Positions 1 through 9,950 are shown, counted from the first letter of the stretch. The stretch is DNA of 64,000 nucleotides from Herpetosiphon gulosus (GCF_039545135.1 NZ_BAABRU010000001.1:1-64000); one strand, 5' to 3'. Notes: a model not told the origin generated them from the sequence alone. Numbers and translations are program-made.

Positions 1-137
1 TGGTGATGCCAGGCGACAACATCCAAATGACGGTGGAGTTGATCGTTCCGGTAGCTATCGAACAAGGCTTGAAGTTTGCGATTCGTGAAGGTGGCCGCAC
101 CGTGGGTGCTGGCATCGTGACCGAAATCATCGCATAA
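1..137 (+). CDS. tuf: Elongation factor Tu, C-terminal end (partial)
   Basis: The reading frame enters from the left edge (first full codon at 3) and stops at TAA 135-137. The 44 visible residues, including [12 protein letters not shown] and [15 protein letters not shown], are the conserved end of EF-Tu domain III. EF-Tu is the GTPase that delivers aminoacyl-tRNA to the ribosome. Its position directly before rpsJ is the classical str-S10 arrangement. The start and the GTPase domain lie outside the window. Confidence 0.97.
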   Translation, partial: VMPGDNIQMTVELIVPVAIEQGLKFAIREGGRTVGAGIVTEIIA

Positions 138-202
138 GCTATAAAACGGCTGGCAGGTGTGCCCGTCACACCTGCCTTCTTTTGCGCTTAGGAGTAATGA
201 CG

Positions 203-511
203 TTGGCAAAGCAAAAAGTTCGCATTCGCCTCAAGGCGTATGACCACAAGATCTTGGATCAGTCGGCACGCCAGATCGTGGATGCGGCAGAACGCACCGG
301 TGCCCAGGTCGCTGGCCCAGTGCCGTTGCCGACCAAGATCGAAAAATACAGCGTGTTGCGCTCACCCTTCATTGACCGCGACAGCCAGGAACAGTTCGAA
401 ATTCGGACCCACAAGCGTCTGATTGACGTGATTGATCCAAGCCAGCAAACGATCAATGCTTTGATGAAGCTAAACTTGCCCGCTGGTGTGGATATTGAAA
501 TTAAGCTCTAA
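203..511 (+). CDS. rpsJ: 30S ribosomal protein S10
   Basis: This is S10, a small-subunit head protein that also acts as NusE in antitermination. I chose TTG 203 because it gives the family-typical beginning MAKQK and 102 residues, the usual length. An AGGAG at 190-194 lies 8 nt upstream. An in-frame ATG at 197 is only 2 nt from that site, so it is less likely. The motif RLKAYDHK and the C-terminal VDIEIKL are typical. It is the first gene of the S10 block, 65 nt after tuf. Confidence 0.96.
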   Translation: MAKQKVRIRLKAYDHKILDQSARQIVDAAERTGAQVAGPVPLPTKIEKYSVLRSPFIDRDSQEQFEIRTHKRLIDVIDPSQQTINALMKLNLPAGVDIEIKL

Positions 512-526
512 TCGGGAACCCCGCTT

Positions 527-570
527 GGAGCCATAGCCAATACGGCTGGGCGTGGTAGCCCAGAGGCTCC
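527..570 (+). promoter_or_regulatory. Hairpin in the rpsJ-rplC spacer
   Basis: GGAGCC (527-532) can pair with GGCTCC (565-570), and an inner CTGGGC (546-551) pairs with GCCCAG (558-563). No T-run follows, so it is not a terminator. It lies 14 nt before the rplC ribosome binding site. A leader or mRNA-stability role is inferred only. Confidence 0.4.
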
Positions 571-596
571 GCACGCTATGGACTAAGGAGTAACCA

Positions 597-1235
597 ATGC
601 TCAATGGTATTTTGGGTCGCAAAATTGGTATGACCCAGATCTTCACCGAAAAAGGTGAAACCATTCCTGTCACCGTGATCGAAGCTGGCCCATGTGTGGT
701 CACCCAACTTCGCACCAAGGACAAGGATGGCTATGAAGCAGTCCAACTCGGCTTCGGCGAAATCAAACCACGAAAAGTAACGAAGCCAATCCAAGGACAC
801 CTGAAAGCTGCTGGTCGGTTGGTTCGCTTCATGCGCGAAGTGAAAACCACTGACTTGAACGCACACACTGTCGGCGACGTGGTAAATGTTGATATTTTCC
901 AAATCGGCGAAAAGATTGATGTCGTCGGCACAAGCAAAGGTCGCGGTTTTGCTGGTGTTGTCAAGCGCCACGGGTTCCGTGGTGGCCCAGCAACCCACGG
1001 TCAAAGCGACCGTCATCGCGCCCCAGGTTCGATTGGTTCAGGCACCACCCCAGGCCGCGTCTGGAAAAACATGCGTATGGCTGGTCGGATGGGCAATGAT
1101 CGCGTAACCGTTCAAAATTTGGAAGTGGTAAAAATTGACCTTGAACGCCACGTAATCTTAGTTAAAGGCTCAGTGCCAGGCGCTAAGAATGGTTTGGTGA
1201 TGGTCTCACGGGCAGCTAAGGCCACGAAGAAATAG
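597..1235 (+). CDS. rplC: 50S ribosomal protein L3
   Basis: L3 is a primary large-subunit assembly protein near the peptidyl-transferase centre. The product is 212 residues, normal for bacteria. It begins [16 protein letters not shown] and carries the conserved [12 protein letters not shown] loop (around residues 122-133) that reaches toward the catalytic centre. ATG 597 is preceded by AAGGAG at 585-590. rplD starts 10 nt after the stop. Confidence 0.97.
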   Translation: MLNGILGRKIGMTQIFTEKGETIPVTVIEAGPCVVTQLRTKDKDGYEAVQLGFGEIKPRKVTKPIQGHLKAAGRLVRFMREVKTTDLNAHTVGDVVNVDIFQIGEKIDVVGTSKGRGFAGVVKRHGFRGGPATHGQSDRHRAPGSIGSGTTPGRVWKNMRMAGRMGNDRVTVQNLEVVKIDLERHVILVKGSVPGAKNGLVMVSRAAKATKK

Positions 1236-1245
1236 GAGTTGACGC

Positions 1246-1875
1246 ATGGAAGCCAAGCTTTATAACCAAGCCGGTCAAGCTATCGGCACGCTTGAGCTGC
1301 AAGACTACATCTTCGGCATCGAGCCTAACATTCCCGTGATGCACCAAGCAGTCATTCGCCAACTGGCTAATGCACGTTTGGGCACTCACAGCACCAAGAC
1401 TCGTGGTGAAGTACGTGGTAGCACGCGCAAGTTGTATCGCCAAAAAGGTACTGGACGCGCTCGCCAAGGCGCTATTCGCGCCCCCCATCACTCAGGTGGT
1501 GGTGTTGTTCACGGGCCAAAGCCCCGCAAGTACACCAAAGCTATGCCCCGCAAAATGCGCCGCTTAGCTGTACGCTCGGCACTTTCGGCCAAATACGCTG
1601 AAAACCAAATCATTTTCTTAGATGATTTGAGCTTGAATGCACCAAAAACCAAAGACTTCCTGGCTTTGTTGAAAAACTTGCCCTTAGTCGGCGATAAGAC
1701 GCTGGTGGCATTGGGTGAAAAGAGCGATAACATCACGTTATCAACCAGCAACCTGCCAAACGTCAAGACCTTGTTGGCAGCCTACCTGAATGTTCGGGAT
1801 CTGTTGACCTACGACACCTTGATTTTGCCCAAGTCGGCACTCAGCGTTGTTGAAACAATTCTGGGCAAAAAGTAG
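1246..1875 (+). CDS. rplD: 50S ribosomal protein L4
   Basis: L4 binds 23S rRNA and lines the exit tunnel. The 209-residue product contains the typical extended-loop sequence [20 protein letters not shown] (roughly residues 50-69) followed by [17 protein letters not shown] 1246 has an AGGAG a few bases upstream, and the stop is 12 nt before rplW. In E. coli L4 autoregulates the S10 operon. I saw no recognisable copy of that S10 leader here. Confidence 0.96.
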   Translation: MEAKLYNQAGQAIGTLELQDYIFGIEPNIPVMHQAVIRQLANARLGTHSTKTRGEVRGSTRKLYRQKGTGRARQGAIRAPHHSGGGVVHGPKPRKYTKAMPRKMRRLAVRSALSAKYAENQIIFLDDLSLNAPKTKDFLALLKNLPLVGDKTLVALGEKSDNITLSTSNLPNVKTLLAAYLNVRDLLTYDTLILPKSALSVVETILGKK

Positions 1876-1887
1876 GAGATGCAACCG

Positions 1888-2184
1888 ATGAACGCGCACG
1901 ATATTATTATTCGCCCCGTCATCACCGAAAAAAATACGGCGTTGATGGAAGAGGGCAAATACACGTTCGAGGTGGCACAAGAAGCCAACAAGCCGATGAT
2001 CAAGGCTGCTGTGCAACAGATTTTCAACGTCAGTGTGAAAGCTGTTAACACCATGAATGTCAAGGGTAAGTTGAAAGTTCGCCGTACTCGCAATGGCCAA
2101 CAAAGCGGTTATAGCCGCAGTTGGAAAAAAGCCATCGTTACCTTGGCTCCAGGCGAACGGATCGAAATCTTCGAAGATCTCTAG
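1888..2184 (+). CDS. rplW: 50S ribosomal protein L23
   Basis: L23 sits at the tunnel exit and docks trigger factor and SRP. I chose ATG 1888 (98 aa, [16 protein letters not shown]) over the in-frame ATG 1879. AGGAG at 1874-1878 touches 1879 but is correctly spaced, 9 nt, from 1888. The IIRPVITEK signature is present near the N-terminus, and [12 protein letters not shown] is the usual central strand. It is followed after 11 nt by rplB. Confidence 0.95.
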   Translation: MNAHDIIIRPVITEKNTALMEEGKYTFEVAQEANKPMIKAAVQQIFNVSVKAVNTMNVKGKLKVRRTRNGQQSGYSRSWKKAIVTLAPGERIEIFEDL

Positions 2185-2195
2185 GAGGTTACGCA

Positions 2196-3023
2196 GTGGG
2201 CATCAAACGCTATAAACCGACATCGCCGGGTCGGCGTGGCATGACCGTCTCGGACTTCGCAGAAATCACGAAGTTCGAGCCAGAAAAGTCGCTTACCGAA
2301 CCCTTAAAGAAACATGCTGGCCGTAACAATCACGGTCACATTACCACCCGTCACCGTGGTGGTGGCCACAAGCGCCGCTATCGCTTGATCGATTTCAAGC
2401 GCAAGAAATTTGATATTCCAGCAAAAGTAGCGGGGATTGAGTACGATCCAAACCGCTCAGCGAATATCGCGTTGTTGCACTACACCGACGGCGAAAAGCG
2501 CTATATCATTGCTCCATTGGGCTTGAAAGTTGGCGATATGTTGATGGCTGGCCCCAACGCCGAAATTCGGGTTGGTAACGCCTTGCCATTGGCCAACATC
2601 CCAATCGGTTCGCAAATTCACAACATCGAATTGACCCCTGGTCGTGGTGGCCAATTGGTGCGCAGTGCTGGTAACAGTGCCCAATTGATGGCCCGCGAAG
2701 GTAACTACGCCACTGTGCGTTTGCCATCTGGCGAAATGCGCATGGTCCATATCAAGTGTATGGCTACCTTGGGTCAAGTCGGCAATGTTGATCACCAAAA
2801 TATCATGATTGGAAAAGCTGGTCGCAGCCGCTGGTTGGGCCGTCGCCCAGTCGTGCGTGGTTCAGCAATGAACCCTGTTGATCACCCACACGGTGGTGGT
2901 GAAGGTCGCGCCCCAACTGGGATGAACCCCAAAACCAAATGGGGCAAGCCAGCAATGGGTAAAAAGACCCGCCACAACCCCCGCACCCAACGCTTTATTG
3001 TGCGGACTCGCAAGCAAAAATAA
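2196..3023 (+). CDS. rplB: 50S ribosomal protein L2
   Basis: L2 is needed for subunit association and peptidyl-transferase activity. The start is GTG 2196 ([15 protein letters not shown]), preceded by AGGAGG at 2183-2188. The result is 275 residues, the normal size. The conserved [15 protein letters not shown] segment near the C-terminus contains the functionally important histidine. The frame stays open 25 codons upstream inside rplW, but those residues do not look like L2. Confidence 0.97.
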   Translation: MGIKRYKPTSPGRRGMTVSDFAEITKFEPEKSLTEPLKKHAGRNNHGHITTRHRGGGHKRRYRLIDFKRKKFDIPAKVAGIEYDPNRSANIALLHYTDGEKRYIIAPLGLKVGDMLMAGPNAEIRVGNALPLANIPIGSQIHNIELTPGRGGQLVRSAGNSAQLMAREGNYATVRLPSGEMRMVHIKCMATLGQVGNVDHQNIMIGKAGRSRWLGRRPVVRGSAMNPVDHPHGGGEGRAPTGMNPKTKWGKPAMGKKTRHNPRTQRFIVRTRKQK

Positions 3024-3030
3024 TCCCTGG

Positions 3031-3116
3031 GGAGCGCTTCGTTGTGATGGCGCTCCTCACCTTGGAGCAAGGGCGGCTTGGCCGCCGCTGCACTGGGTTC
3101 CGATAACTCGTGCAGC
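3031..3116 (+). promoter_or_regulatory. Structured rplB-rpsS spacer
   Basis: This 148-nt gap is long for this operon. It can fold into GGAGCGC (3031-3037) with GCGCTCC (3050-3056), a short GGGCGGC/GCCGCC hairpin, and GCTGCAC (3087-3093) with GTGCAGC (3110-3116). No T-tract follows the stems. It could be an mRNA processing or regulatory leader for rpsS. The function is not visible from sequence. Confidence 0.4.
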
Positions 3117-3171
3117 GCCTTCTCCCTCGTGAGTAGTGACAACAACTACTGCAACTAAAGGAAGGAAACGA

Positions 3172-3459
3172 ATGTCTCGTTCAACCAAAAAAGGTCCATT
3201 CGTTGATGTTCGGCTCTTGAGCCGCGTTGAAACGATGAATCGTGGCAATGAAAAGCGCCCACTCAAAACGTGGTCACGCGATTCAACCATCTTCCCTCAG
3301 ATGGTTGGTCATACCATCGCTGTCCATGATGGCCGCCGTCACGTGCCAGTGTATATCACTGAAAACATGGTTGGTCATAAGTTGGGTGAATTCGCGCCGA
3401 CCCGCACATTCCGTGGGCACGGTGGCAAAAAGGCCGACAAGCGCGGCAAATTAAAGTAA
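3172..3459 (+). CDS. rpsS: 30S ribosomal protein S19
   Basis: S19 forms a complex with S13 in the 30S head near the A-site tRNA. The product starts at ATG 3172 ([16 protein letters not shown]), giving 95 residues. AAGGAAGGAA lies just upstream. Typical motifs [17 protein letters not shown] and [13 protein letters not shown] are present. An upstream in-frame ATG at 3136 would add 12 residues not found in S19 proteins. Confidence 0.96.
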   Translation: MSRSTKKGPFVDVRLLSRVETMNRGNEKRPLKTWSRDSTIFPQMVGHTIAVHDGRRHVPVYITENMVGHKLGEFAPTRTFRGHGGKKADKRGKLK

Positions 3460-3469
3460 GAGGTGCGCA

Positions 3470-3811
3470 ATGCAAGCTAAAGCCATTCTGCGTAACTTCC
3501 GCATGTCGCCGCAAAAAGTTCGGCTGGTTGCCGACCTCGTGCGCGGTAAAAATGTGACGGAAGCGCTGGGGATTTTGCAATATCTGCCCCACAAGGCAGC
3601 CCCAGAAATTGCCCGCGTGATCAAGTCGGCCAAGGCCAATGCCGATCACAACTATCAAATGTCACCCGAGGATCTGGTCGTTAAAACGATTATGGTCGAT
3701 GCTGGTCCAGTGCTCAAGCGCTATATGCCTCGCGCACGTGGCCGTGGTGATCGTATCTTGAAGCGTTCGTCACACATTACCGTGATCGTCGATGACGGCG
3801 AAGTCTTGTAG
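3470..3811 (+). CDS. rplV: 50S ribosomal protein L22
   Basis: L22 forms part of the nascent-peptide tunnel, and its beta-hairpin loop is where macrolide-resistance changes occur in other bacteria. The 113-residue product has [19 protein letters not shown] at the N-terminus and the hairpin region [11 protein letters not shown] around residues 86-96. AGAGGTG lies before ATG 3470. It follows rpsS by 10 nt. Confidence 0.96.
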   Translation: MQAKAILRNFRMSPQKVRLVADLVRGKNVTEALGILQYLPHKAAPEIARVIKSAKANADHNYQMSPEDLVVKTIMVDAGPVLKRYMPRARGRGDRILKRSSHITVIVDDGEVL

Positions 3812-3824
3812 AATATAAAGCATG

Positions 3825-3881
3825 AATGATGAAGGCATCGTGCAATGATGACCTTCATACTTCATCCTTTAGTTCATCATT
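3825..3881 (+). promoter_or_regulatory. Hairpin spacer before rpsC
   Basis: Two nested or competing pairings are possible in the 86-nt rplV-rpsC gap: AATGATGAA (3825-3833) with TTCATCATT (3873-3881), and ATGAAGG (3829-3835) with CCTTCAT (3852-3858). The longer stem ends 5 nt before the rpsC Shine-Dalgarno, so it could affect rpsC translation. This is inference from complementarity only. Confidence 0.4.
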
Positions 3882-3897
3882 ATCTTAGGAGGATCTC

Positions 3898-4602
3898 TTG
3901 GGTCGTAAAGTGCATCCGAATGGATTCCGCCTCGGCATCATTAAAGATTGGAAATCGAAGTGGTTTGCCGAACGTAACTATACTGAACAACTGCACCAAG
4001 ACTTGGCACTGCGTAAATATATCGAAGGTGCCGATGAGTTGAAAAATGCTGGTGTAGCACTTGTTGATATCGAACGCTCAGCCAATCGGGTTGAAGTGAC
4101 CATCCACACGGCCAAGCCAGGGATTGTCATCGGCAAACGCGGCGCGAACGTCGATACCCTCAAAAACCAAATTGAAAAACTTACAGGCAAAAAGGTGCGC
4201 TTGAATATTCAAGAAATTCACCAGCCTGAATTAAATGCTTACCTGGTGGCCGAAAGCGTTGCTGAACAAATCAGCAAGCGGGTTTCACACAAACGTGCCA
4301 TGAAGCAAGCAACCCAACGAGCCATGCGGCTTGGTGCTCAAGGCATCAAAGTCAAATGCTCAGGCCGTTTGGGTGGCGCTGAAATGAGCCGCTCATTGTG
4401 GGAACGTGAAGGTCGTGTGCCGTTGCACACCATCCGCGCAGACATTGACTACGCTTTGGTGCATGCTCACACTACCTATGGCCGAATCGGGGTTAAAGTT
4501 TGGATTTATAAGGGCGATGTGCTTGGTCAACGCGAACGCCAATCTGCAACTGCAGCAGCCGATGCGTCAAAAACCAACACTCGTTCGGGCAAGGGGTCGT
4601 AA
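3898..4602 (+). CDS. rpsC: 30S ribosomal protein S3
   Basis: S3 lines the mRNA entry channel. The start codon is TTG 3898 ([14 protein letters not shown]), with a strong AGGAGG at 3887-3892. The 234-residue product has the KH-type RNA-binding segment with [13 protein letters not shown] (around residues 77-89) and the C-terminal domain with [15 protein letters not shown]. Length and order, before rplP, are normal. Confidence 0.96.
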   Translation: MGRKVHPNGFRLGIIKDWKSKWFAERNYTEQLHQDLALRKYIEGADELKNAGVALVDIERSANRVEVTIHTAKPGIVIGKRGANVDTLKNQIEKLTGKKVRLNIQEIHQPELNAYLVAESVAEQISKRVSHKRAMKQATQRAMRLGAQGIKVKCSGRLGGAEMSRSLWEREGRVPLHTIRADIDYALVHAHTTYGRIGVKVWIYKGDVLGQRERQSATAAADASKTNTRSGKGS

Positions 4603-4605
4603 ACC

Positions 4606-5043
4606 ATGTTAATGCCCAAGCAGATGAAATATCGCCGCCCACACCGCCCTCGTAACATCAAGGGTATTGCTCAACGCGGCGCAACTGTGGCATTTGGTGA
4701 TTTTGGTTTGGTCTCACTCGAAGCTGGCTGGATTACCAGCCGCCAAATCGAGTCGGCTCGCCGTACCATCACCAACTATGTGAAGCGGGGCGGTAAAGTT
4801 TGGATTCGGATCTTCCCAGATCGTCCAATTACCCAAAAGCCTGCTGAAACACGGATGGGTTCCGGTAAAGGTTCAGTTGAATACTATGTCGCAGTGATCA
4901 AGCCAGGTCGCGTGTTGTTCGAATTGAACGGCGTGCCCGAAGATGTGGCCCAAGAAGCACTGCGCCGCGCTGCCCAAAAATTGCCAGTCAAGTGCAAATT
5001 CGTAACCAAGGCATCGCAGGAGGTTGGCTCAAATGAAGGCTAG
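4606..5043 (+). CDS. rplP: 50S ribosomal protein L16
   Basis: L16 organises the A-site side of the 50S subunit. The 145-residue product starts [14 protein letters not shown] and contains [20 protein letters not shown], the L16 signature region. It starts 3 nt after rpsC, and its last 11 nt overlap the start of rpmC, which suggests translational coupling. Confidence 0.96.
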   Translation: MLMPKQMKYRRPHRPRNIKGIAQRGATVAFGDFGLVSLEAGWITSRQIESARRTITNYVKRGGKVWIRIFPDRPITQKPAETRMGSGKGSVEYYVAVIKPGRVLFELNGVPEDVAQEALRRAAQKLPVKCKFVTKASQEVGSNEG

Positions 5044-5236
5044 TGAACTGCGCGACATGAGTAACGCTGATTTGGAAAAGTTGATCAACGATAACAAACA
5101 AGAGTTGTTCACCATGCGTTTCCAAAAATCAGTTGGCAAATTGACCAACACCGCCCGCGTGCGGTTGTTGAAAAAAGATATCGCCCGCGCCAAAACGGTC
5201 ATCCACGAACGCACCTTGGTGGCGGAGGGAAATTAA
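5033..5236 (+). CDS. rpmC: 50S ribosomal protein L29
   Basis: L29 is a two-helix protein at the tunnel exit. ATG 5033 gives 67 residues ([16 protein letters not shown]) and has AGGAGG at 5018-5023 at normal spacing. A TTG at 5024 would sit on top of that site. The body [19 protein letters not shown] is typical. It overlaps rplP by 11 nt and rpsQ by 1 nt. Confidence 0.95.
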   Translation: MKASELRDMSNADLEKLINDNKQELFTMRFQKSVGKLTNTARVRLLKKDIARAKTVIHERTLVAEGN

Positions 5237-5574
5237 TGAACGAGCATTTAGCAACAACTGATAGCCGCAAGCAAAAAGTTGGTCGGGTTGTCAGCACTAA
5301 AATGAACAAAACTGTGGTGGTTGCGGTCGATTACCTGCGCCCCCATCCGTTGTATCGCAAAACCGTGCGTCAAACCAGCAAGTTTTACGCCCACGATGAA
5401 AACAACGAATGCCATGTAGGCGATACCGTGGTGATCGAAGAAACCCGCCCCTTGAGCAAGCTCAAGCGCTGGCGCGTGGTTGAAATCGCCACCAAAAACC
5501 GCCGCGAAGGCTTGAATGTTCTGCGCCAAGACGTAGTAACCGTTGAAGGCGAAACCGAGGAGGCCTCGTCGTGA
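5236..5574 (+). CDS. rpsQ: 30S ribosomal protein S17
   Basis: S17 is a primary 16S rRNA binder. The core motifs [24 protein letters not shown] and [17 protein letters not shown] are present. At 112 residues it is longer than the common 80-90. The extra residues are at both ends ([11 protein letters not shown], and an acidic tail ending EGETEEASS). The start shares one base with the rpmC stop, and the end overlaps rplN by 4 nt. Confidence 0.95.
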   Translation: MNEHLATTDSRKQKVGRVVSTKMNKTVVVAVDYLRPHPLYRKTVRQTSKFYAHDENNECHVGDTVVIEETRPLSKLKRWRVVEIATKNRREGLNVLRQDVVTVEGETEEASS

Positions 5575-5939
5575 TCCAGCAAGAATCTCGTATGCGGGTT
5601 GCCGATAACACAGGCGCAAAAGAGCTGTTGTGTATTCGGGTACTCGGTGGCACCAAGCGCCGTTATGCTAGCGTTGGCGATACGATTATCGCAACCGTTA
5701 AGCAAGCGAACCCAGGTGGTTCAGCCAAGAAGGGCGAAGTTGTTCGCGCCGTGATCGTTCGGGTCAAAAAGGGCTATACTCGCCCCGATGGCTCGATGAT
5801 TCAGTTTGATGATAATGCTGCCGTCATTATCAACCAACAAGGTAACCCTCGCGGCACGCGTATCTTTGGGCCGGTCGCCCGTGAATTGCGCGAAAAGCAG
5901 TATATGAAGATCATCTCACTTGCTCCAGAAGTGTTGTAA
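5571..5939 (+). CDS. rplN: 50S ribosomal protein L14
   Basis: L14 forms an intersubunit bridge and is the binding site of the silencing factor RsfS. GTG 5571 gives 122 residues beginning [20 protein letters not shown], the family norm. AGGAGG just upstream (5558-5563) supports it. [24 protein letters not shown] is the classic C-terminus. Confidence 0.97.
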   Translation: MIQQESRMRVADNTGAKELLCIRVLGGTKRRYASVGDTIIATVKQANPGGSAKKGEVVRAVIVRVKKGYTRPDGSMIQFDDNAAVIINQQGNPRGTRIFGPVARELREKQYMKIISLAPEVL

Positions 5940-5955
5940 CATTCTTCACGAGCTG

Positions 5956-5964
5956 TGGTACAAT
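5956..5964 (+). promoter_or_regulatory. Extended -10 promoter motif before rplX
   Basis: TGGTACAAT (TG-n-TACAAT) lies in the 74-nt rplN-rplX gap, about 50 nt before the rplX start. A TTGTAA at 5934-5939 is 19 nt upstream, a weak -35. It resembles motifs upstream of several other genes in the window, so an internal promoter is plausible but untested. Confidence 0.4.
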
Positions 5965-6013
5965 ACAACGCTTGTGGGCAACCACATAGCGGTGACACTA
6001 TGGAGGCAAAACC

Positions 6014-6322
6014 ATGCACGTCAAAAAGGGCGACCGCGTAGTGGTCCTTAGTGGGCGCGAAAAAGGCCGCGAAGGTGTAATCAAGCTGTCTTTGCCCAAA
6101 AAAGAACGCGTCGTCGTTGAAAATGTTAATATTGTCAAAAAACACGTTAAGCCAATGGGGAATCGCCAAGGCGGTATCCTCGAAGTTGAAGCAGCTTTGC
6201 ATGTCTCAAAAGTCATGTTGATCTGCCCAGCTTGTGGCAAACCTTCACGTACTGGCCATCGCGTCAATGACGAAGGCAAAAAAGTCCGTGTTTGCAAACA
6301 ATGCAATGCCGACGTTGCCTAA
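6014..6322 (+). CDS. rplX: 50S ribosomal protein L24
   Basis: L24 initiates 50S assembly. The 102-residue product has an N-terminal KOW motif ([17 protein letters not shown]) and a C-terminal [11 protein letters not shown] ... CKQCNADVA, which has two CxxC pairs consistent with a zinc-ribbon form of L24. GGAGG sits just upstream of ATG 6014. The 164-nt gap that follows holds a 32-codon ORF that I do not regard as a gene. Confidence 0.96.
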   Translation: MHVKKGDRVVVLSGREKGREGVIKLSLPKKERVVVENVNIVKKHVKPMGNRQGGILEVEAALHVSKVMLICPACGKPSRTGHRVNDEGKKVRVCKQCNADVA

Positions 6323-6486
6323 TTGAGCAAGGTCGAAGACAAATGAGCAATGAACAACCCTTGGTTGCTGACTACTCATTTGGTTGGAACTATCGTATTT
6401 GCCATCTGGGCTGGCGCAGTTGTGCCGCAACCGTTTGGTAGCCTTGGTTACCAATGCTGCCGCCGAACCCCAGAAGTGAGGAACCC

Positions 6487-7026
6487 ATGGCACGTCTTAA
6501 GGATGTCTATTTGAAGACCGTGGCTCCTGCATTGTTCAAGGACTTTGGTTTTAAGTCCCCAATGCAAGTGCCTCGTATTACCAAGATCGTCATCAACATT
6601 GGCTTAGGTGAAGCGTTGCAAAACCCCAAAGCGGTGGAAGCAGCCATCGGCGACTTGACCATGATTGCAGGTCAAAAGCCGGTTGTAACCCGCGCTAAGA
6701 AATCGTTGGCAGCCTTCAAACTCCGCCAAGGAATGCCGATCGGCGCAATGGTAACCCTGCGCAACGACCGGATGTACGATTTTTATGATCGTCTGGTCAA
6801 CTTGGCGTTACCCCGTATCCGCGACTTCCAAGGCTTAAGCCGCAAATCGTTCGATGGTCGCGGGAACTACAGTATCGGTATTCGGGAACAAATCATCTTC
6901 CCTGAAATCGAATACGATAAAGTCGATAAAATCCGTGGTCTTGAGGTGGCGATTGTTACCACCGCTCCAAACGACGAACAAGGCTTTGCTTTGTTGAAGG
7001 CGTTGGGGATGCCGTTTCGTGACTAG
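6487..7026 (+). CDS. rplE: 50S ribosomal protein L5
   Basis: L5 binds 5S rRNA in the central protuberance. ATG 6487 gives 179 residues starting [20 protein letters not shown], the normal size. GTGAGGAA precedes it. The motifs [32 protein letters not shown] and [23 protein letters not shown] are family hallmarks. An upstream in-frame ATG at 6454 would add a non-homologous [11 protein letters not shown]. Confidence 0.96.
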   Translation: MARLKDVYLKTVAPALFKDFGFKSPMQVPRITKIVINIGLGEALQNPKAVEAAIGDLTMIAGQKPVVTRAKKSLAAFKLRQGMPIGAMVTLRNDRMYDFYDRLVNLALPRIRDFQGLSRKSFDGRGNYSIGIREQIIFPEIEYDKVDKIRGLEVAIVTTAPNDEQGFALLKALGMPFRD

Positions 7027-7088
7027 AGTTGGTCAGGCACTACAGCGGTAGTGAACCAACGACTCTTACTGGGAGGCCAAAACAGTCT

Positions 7089-7274
7089 ATGGCTAAGAAA
7101 TCAATGATCGTCAAGGCGAATCGCGCACCAAAATTTTCAACGCAGGGATACAATCGCTGCAAGCGCTGTGGTCGGCCTCGGGCGTACATGCGAAAATTTG
7201 GTATCTGCCGGATCTGCTTCCGCGAGTTGGCATCACAGGGGCTGATTCCCGGTGTAACAAAATCAAGCTGGTAG
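7089..7274 (+). CDS. rpsN: 30S ribosomal protein S14, zinc-binding type
   Basis: This 61-residue protein is the short (type Z) S14. It starts [16 protein letters not shown] and has two CxxC pairs, CKRC and CRIC, that hold a zinc ion. GGGAGG is centred near 7073, a little far (about 12 nt) from ATG 7089. The frame opens at 7029, but the extra 20 residues are not S14-like. It sits between rplE and rpsH as usual. Confidence 0.95.
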   Translation: MAKKSMIVKANRAPKFSTQGYNRCKRCGRPRAYMRKFGICRICFRELASQGLIPGVTKSSW

Positions 7275-7292
7275 AACCAGGAGGACGAGCTA

Positions 7293-7691
7293 GTGAGCGT
7301 TAATGATCCAATTGCCGACCTGCTGACACGCATCCGCAACGCGGGTATGGCGCGTCACCAAACGGTGACGATTCCATTGTCGAAAATCAAGCGCGGTATT
7401 GCTGAAATTTTGCAAGCCGAAGGCTATATTAAAAGCTTTGAAGTTCAAGAAGGCACACCATTCTCAAACTTGGTGTTGACCTTGAAGTATGCTGCTGACC
7501 GCAAGCCAGTAATCACAGGCTTGAAGCGGGTTAGTCGCCCAGGTTTGCGGGTCTACACCAAACGCAACGAGATTCCTCGGGTGCGTAATGGTTTGGGCTT
7601 GAGCATTCTTTCAACGCCGAAAGGGTTGATGACTGGCGATGCCGCTTGGAAATCGGGTGTTGGCGGCGAAATTGTTTGTTACATTTGGTAA
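7293..7691 (+). CDS. rpsH: 30S ribosomal protein S8
   Basis: S8 binds helix 21 of 16S rRNA and in E. coli represses the spc operon. GTG 7293 yields 132 residues beginning [18 protein letters not shown], with AGGAGG at about 7279-7284. The C-terminal half has [13 protein letters not shown] and [15 protein letters not shown], the strongest S8 signatures. Length is normal. Confidence 0.96.
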   Translation: MSVNDPIADLLTRIRNAGMARHQTVTIPLSKIKRGIAEILQAEGYIKSFEVQEGTPFSNLVLTLKYAADRKPVITGLKRVSRPGLRVYTKRNEIPRVRNGLGLSILSTPKGLMTGDAAWKSGVGGEIVCYIW

Positions 7692-7746
7692 TACTAAACG
7701 AGGACAACGGTAGCATTACCGTCATCACTCGTGGAGGAAATGACCC

Positions 7747-8286
7747 ATGTCACGTATCGGTCGTAAACCGATTGAAGTTCCAGCTGGCGTAACTGTGAAC
7801 GTTGACAGTAATAATCTGGTAACGGTCAAAGGCCCCAAAGGAACCTTGAGCGAATCAATTCGGCCTGAAATTACGGTTACGATCAATGGCGCAACGGTAG
7901 ATATTACTCGCGTCAACGATAGCCGTCAGGCTCGCGCATTTCACGGTCTCTCACGGACGCTGGTCGCCAATATGGTCGATGGCGTAACCAAGGGCTTTGA
8001 AAAAACGCTTGAAATGAATGGTACAGGCTACCGCGCCGTACTTGATGGCAAAACCTTGGTGCTTTCACTTGGCTTCTCGCACCCAGTGCGAGTTGAGCCA
8101 TACGAAGGCAACAGCTTTGAAGTAGCCGAGCGTCGGGTTGTGATCAAAGGTCCCAACAAGCAAAAAGTTGGCGACCAAGCAGCGAATATTCGTAAGCTGC
8201 GTCCACCCGAACCCTACTTGGGCAAAGGCATCAAGTACAGCGACGAAGTGATCCGCCGCAAGGCCGGTAAAGCTGGTAAGAAGTAG
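7747..8286 (+). CDS. rplF: 50S ribosomal protein L6
   Basis: L6 lies near the GTPase centre. The 179-residue product starts [15 protein letters not shown] and shows two L6 folds, with [20 protein letters not shown] in the middle and the C-terminal signature [23 protein letters not shown] precedes ATG 7747. The gap after it carries a hairpin before rplR. Confidence 0.97.
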   Translation: MSRIGRKPIEVPAGVTVNVDSNNLVTVKGPKGTLSESIRPEITVTINGATVDITRVNDSRQARAFHGLSRTLVANMVDGVTKGFEKTLEMNGTGYRAVLDGKTLVLSLGFSHPVRVEPYEGNSFEVAERRVVIKGPNKQKVGDQAANIRKLRPPEPYLGKGIKYSDEVIRRKAGKAGKK

Positions 8287-8292
8287 GCTGTT

Positions 8293-8328
8293 GGCGGCGG
8301 CGTAGCGTGGTAACACTAACGCGCCGCC
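8293..8328 (+). promoter_or_regulatory. GC-rich hairpin before rplR
   Basis: GGCGGC (8293-8298) pairs with GCCGCC (8323-8328), continuing as GCGT (8300-8303) with ACGC (8319-8322) and a GTG-GTAA-CAC tip. No T-run follows. It lies 12 nt before the rplR Shine-Dalgarno. It is probably an mRNA structure element; its role is unknown. Confidence 0.4.
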
Positions 8329-8355
8329 TAACCCACCTACAGGAGAAATATAGCA

Positions 8356-8721
8356 ATGTCGAAATTTACATCCCGCGAATTGCGGGCCCGACGGCATCGT
8401 CGGCTTCGTGGCCAACTCAGTGGTACGCCCGAGCGCCCACGCTTGAATGTGTTTCGCTCAGGCCTGAATATCTATGCCCAAGTGATCGATGATCTCGCTG
8501 GTCATACGCTTGTTTCCGCGTCAACGATCGATACCGAATTACGCGGCAGCCTTGGTGAGCAACGCAAGCTCGAACAAGCACATTCAGTTGGCAAGGCCGT
8601 TGCAGAACGTGCTCGCGCCGCTGGGATTACCAAAGTGGTGTTCGATCGCGGTGGCTACAAATATCACGGTCGTGTGAAAGCTGTTGCCGAAGGGGCACGC
8701 GAAGGCGGACTTGAATTCTAA
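8356..8721 (+). CDS. rplR: 50S ribosomal protein L18
   Basis: L18 binds 5S rRNA with L5. The 121-residue product has the basic start [20 protein letters not shown], then [24 protein letters not shown], and the C-terminal [27 protein letters not shown]. Length is normal. CAGGAG lies just upstream of ATG 8356. Confidence 0.96.
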   Translation: MSKFTSRELRARRHRRLRGQLSGTPERPRLNVFRSGLNIYAQVIDDLAGHTLVSASTIDTELRGSLGEQRKLEQAHSVGKAVAERARAAGITKVVFDRGGYKYHGRVKAVAEGAREGGLEF

Positions 8722-8738
8722 TCAACTCTGGAGGCAAC

Positions 8739-9287
8739 GTGGCGAAGCGAAATCGAACTGGCGCTGATGAAGTTGAACTGGACGAACGAGTTGTCCAGAT
8801 CAACCGCGTCGCGAAAGTGGTCAAGGGTGGCCGCCGCTTCAACTTTAGTACCGTCGTAGTCGTTGGCGATGGCAACGGCAATGTCGGGCTAGGGATGGGC
8901 AAGGCTTCTGAAGTACCTGAGGCGATCCGTAAGGGCGCTGAATCAGCCAAACGCAATATGATCGCGGTTTCCGTTATCGGAACCACCATTCCACATGAAA
9001 TTGTGTCAACCTATAAAGCATCAAAAGTGTTGCTCAAGCCAGCCTCGGCTGGTACCGGCGTTATCGCTGGTGGTGGCGTGCGGGCCGTGCTTGAAGCCGC
9101 TGGCATCAAGGACGTTCTGACCAAATCATTGGGCAGCAACAACTCAGTCAATGTAGTGCGAGCTACCTTGAAGGCACTTTCTGAATTGCGCACTCCGCAA
9201 GAAGAAGGCCGTCGCCGTGGTCGCGCTGCATCGTCATTCCGCCTGAGCGGCCAAAGCCGCGCCGTTATCAGCGGTACGGAGGAGTAA
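8739..9287 (+). CDS. rpsE: 30S ribosomal protein S5
   Basis: S5 contributes to decoding fidelity and to mRNA unwinding at the entry channel. The start is GTG 8739 with GGAGG upstream. The 182-residue product has an acidic N-terminus, then the double-stranded-RNA-binding-like core ([38 protein letters not shown]) and [18 protein letters not shown]. The final 20 residues are basic and variable. Confidence 0.96.
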   Translation: MAKRNRTGADEVELDERVVQINRVAKVVKGGRRFNFSTVVVVGDGNGNVGLGMGKASEVPEAIRKGAESAKRNMIAVSVIGTTIPHEIVSTYKASKVLLKPASAGTGVIAGGGVRAVLEAAGIKDVLTKSLGSNNSVNVVRATLKALSELRTPQEEGRRRGRAASSFRLSGQSRAVISGTEE

Positions 9288-9289
9288 CG

Positions 9290-9484
9290 ATGAGCTTGCG
9301 TATTACTTATAAAAAGAGTTCAATCGGCTATAGCCAAGCGCAAAAAGATACTGTGCGCTCACTCGGCTTGCGCAAATTGAACCAAGTGGTCGAACTTCCA
9401 GATACTCCGGTTGTCCGTGGGATGATCTTCAAGATCAAGCACTTGGTAACTGTCGAGGAAGTGACTGCGACGGAGGCCAAGTAA
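9290..9484 (+). CDS. rpmD: 50S ribosomal protein L30
   Basis: L30 is a small 50S protein. The 64-residue product has [21 protein letters not shown] and [21 protein letters not shown], which match the family. GGAGG precedes ATG 9290, 3 nt after rpsE. Its TAA shares a base with the rplO start. Confidence 0.94.
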
Positions 9485-9936
9485 TGAAATTGCATGATCT
9501 GAAGCCAGCACCAGGCTCAACTCGCAAAAGCAAGCGCGTTGGTCGTGGTCATGGTTCGGGCAAAGGTAAGACCTCTGGTAAAGGTATGATGGGTCAAAAG
9601 GCTCGTTCAGGGCCAAACCCCTACCCACACTTTGAAGGTGGTCAAAATCCTTTAGTCCGCCGGATGCCCTACAAGCGTGGCTTTACCAACCGTTTCCGGG
9701 TTGAATATACCGTCGTTAATGTCGGTGATTTGATCGAATGGAACAATGGCGATGTAACGCCAGAAGCACTGCGCGAAGTCGGCTTGATCAAAAACCTCAA
9801 GCAACCGATCAAAGTCCTCGGCGATGGCGACCTGAACGTAGCCCTCAAGGTGCGTGTCCACAAGGTTAGCGCCAGCGCTCGCCAAAAAATTGAGGCTGCG
9901 GGCGGTTCAGTTGAACTGATTGACGCTGCCGCCTAA
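9484..9936 (+). CDS. rplO: 50S ribosomal protein L15
   Basis: L15 is a late-assembly 50S protein. The 150-residue product begins [20 protein letters not shown], with the glycine-rich [21 protein letters not shown] basic region that inserts into rRNA. It overlaps rpmD by one base, suggesting coupled translation, and is followed by a long hairpin before secY. Confidence 0.96.
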
Positions 9937-9950
9937 ACAATGGTGATGCG

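Noticed and set aside
576-1016. 146-codon minus-strand ORF opposite rplC
   Set aside because: It lies wholly within a certain ribosomal gene, has no ribosome site and no recognisable protein features.
6343-6441. 32-codon ORF in the rplX-rplE gap
   Set aside because: No Shine-Dalgarno, no recognisable features and close to the expected chance length.
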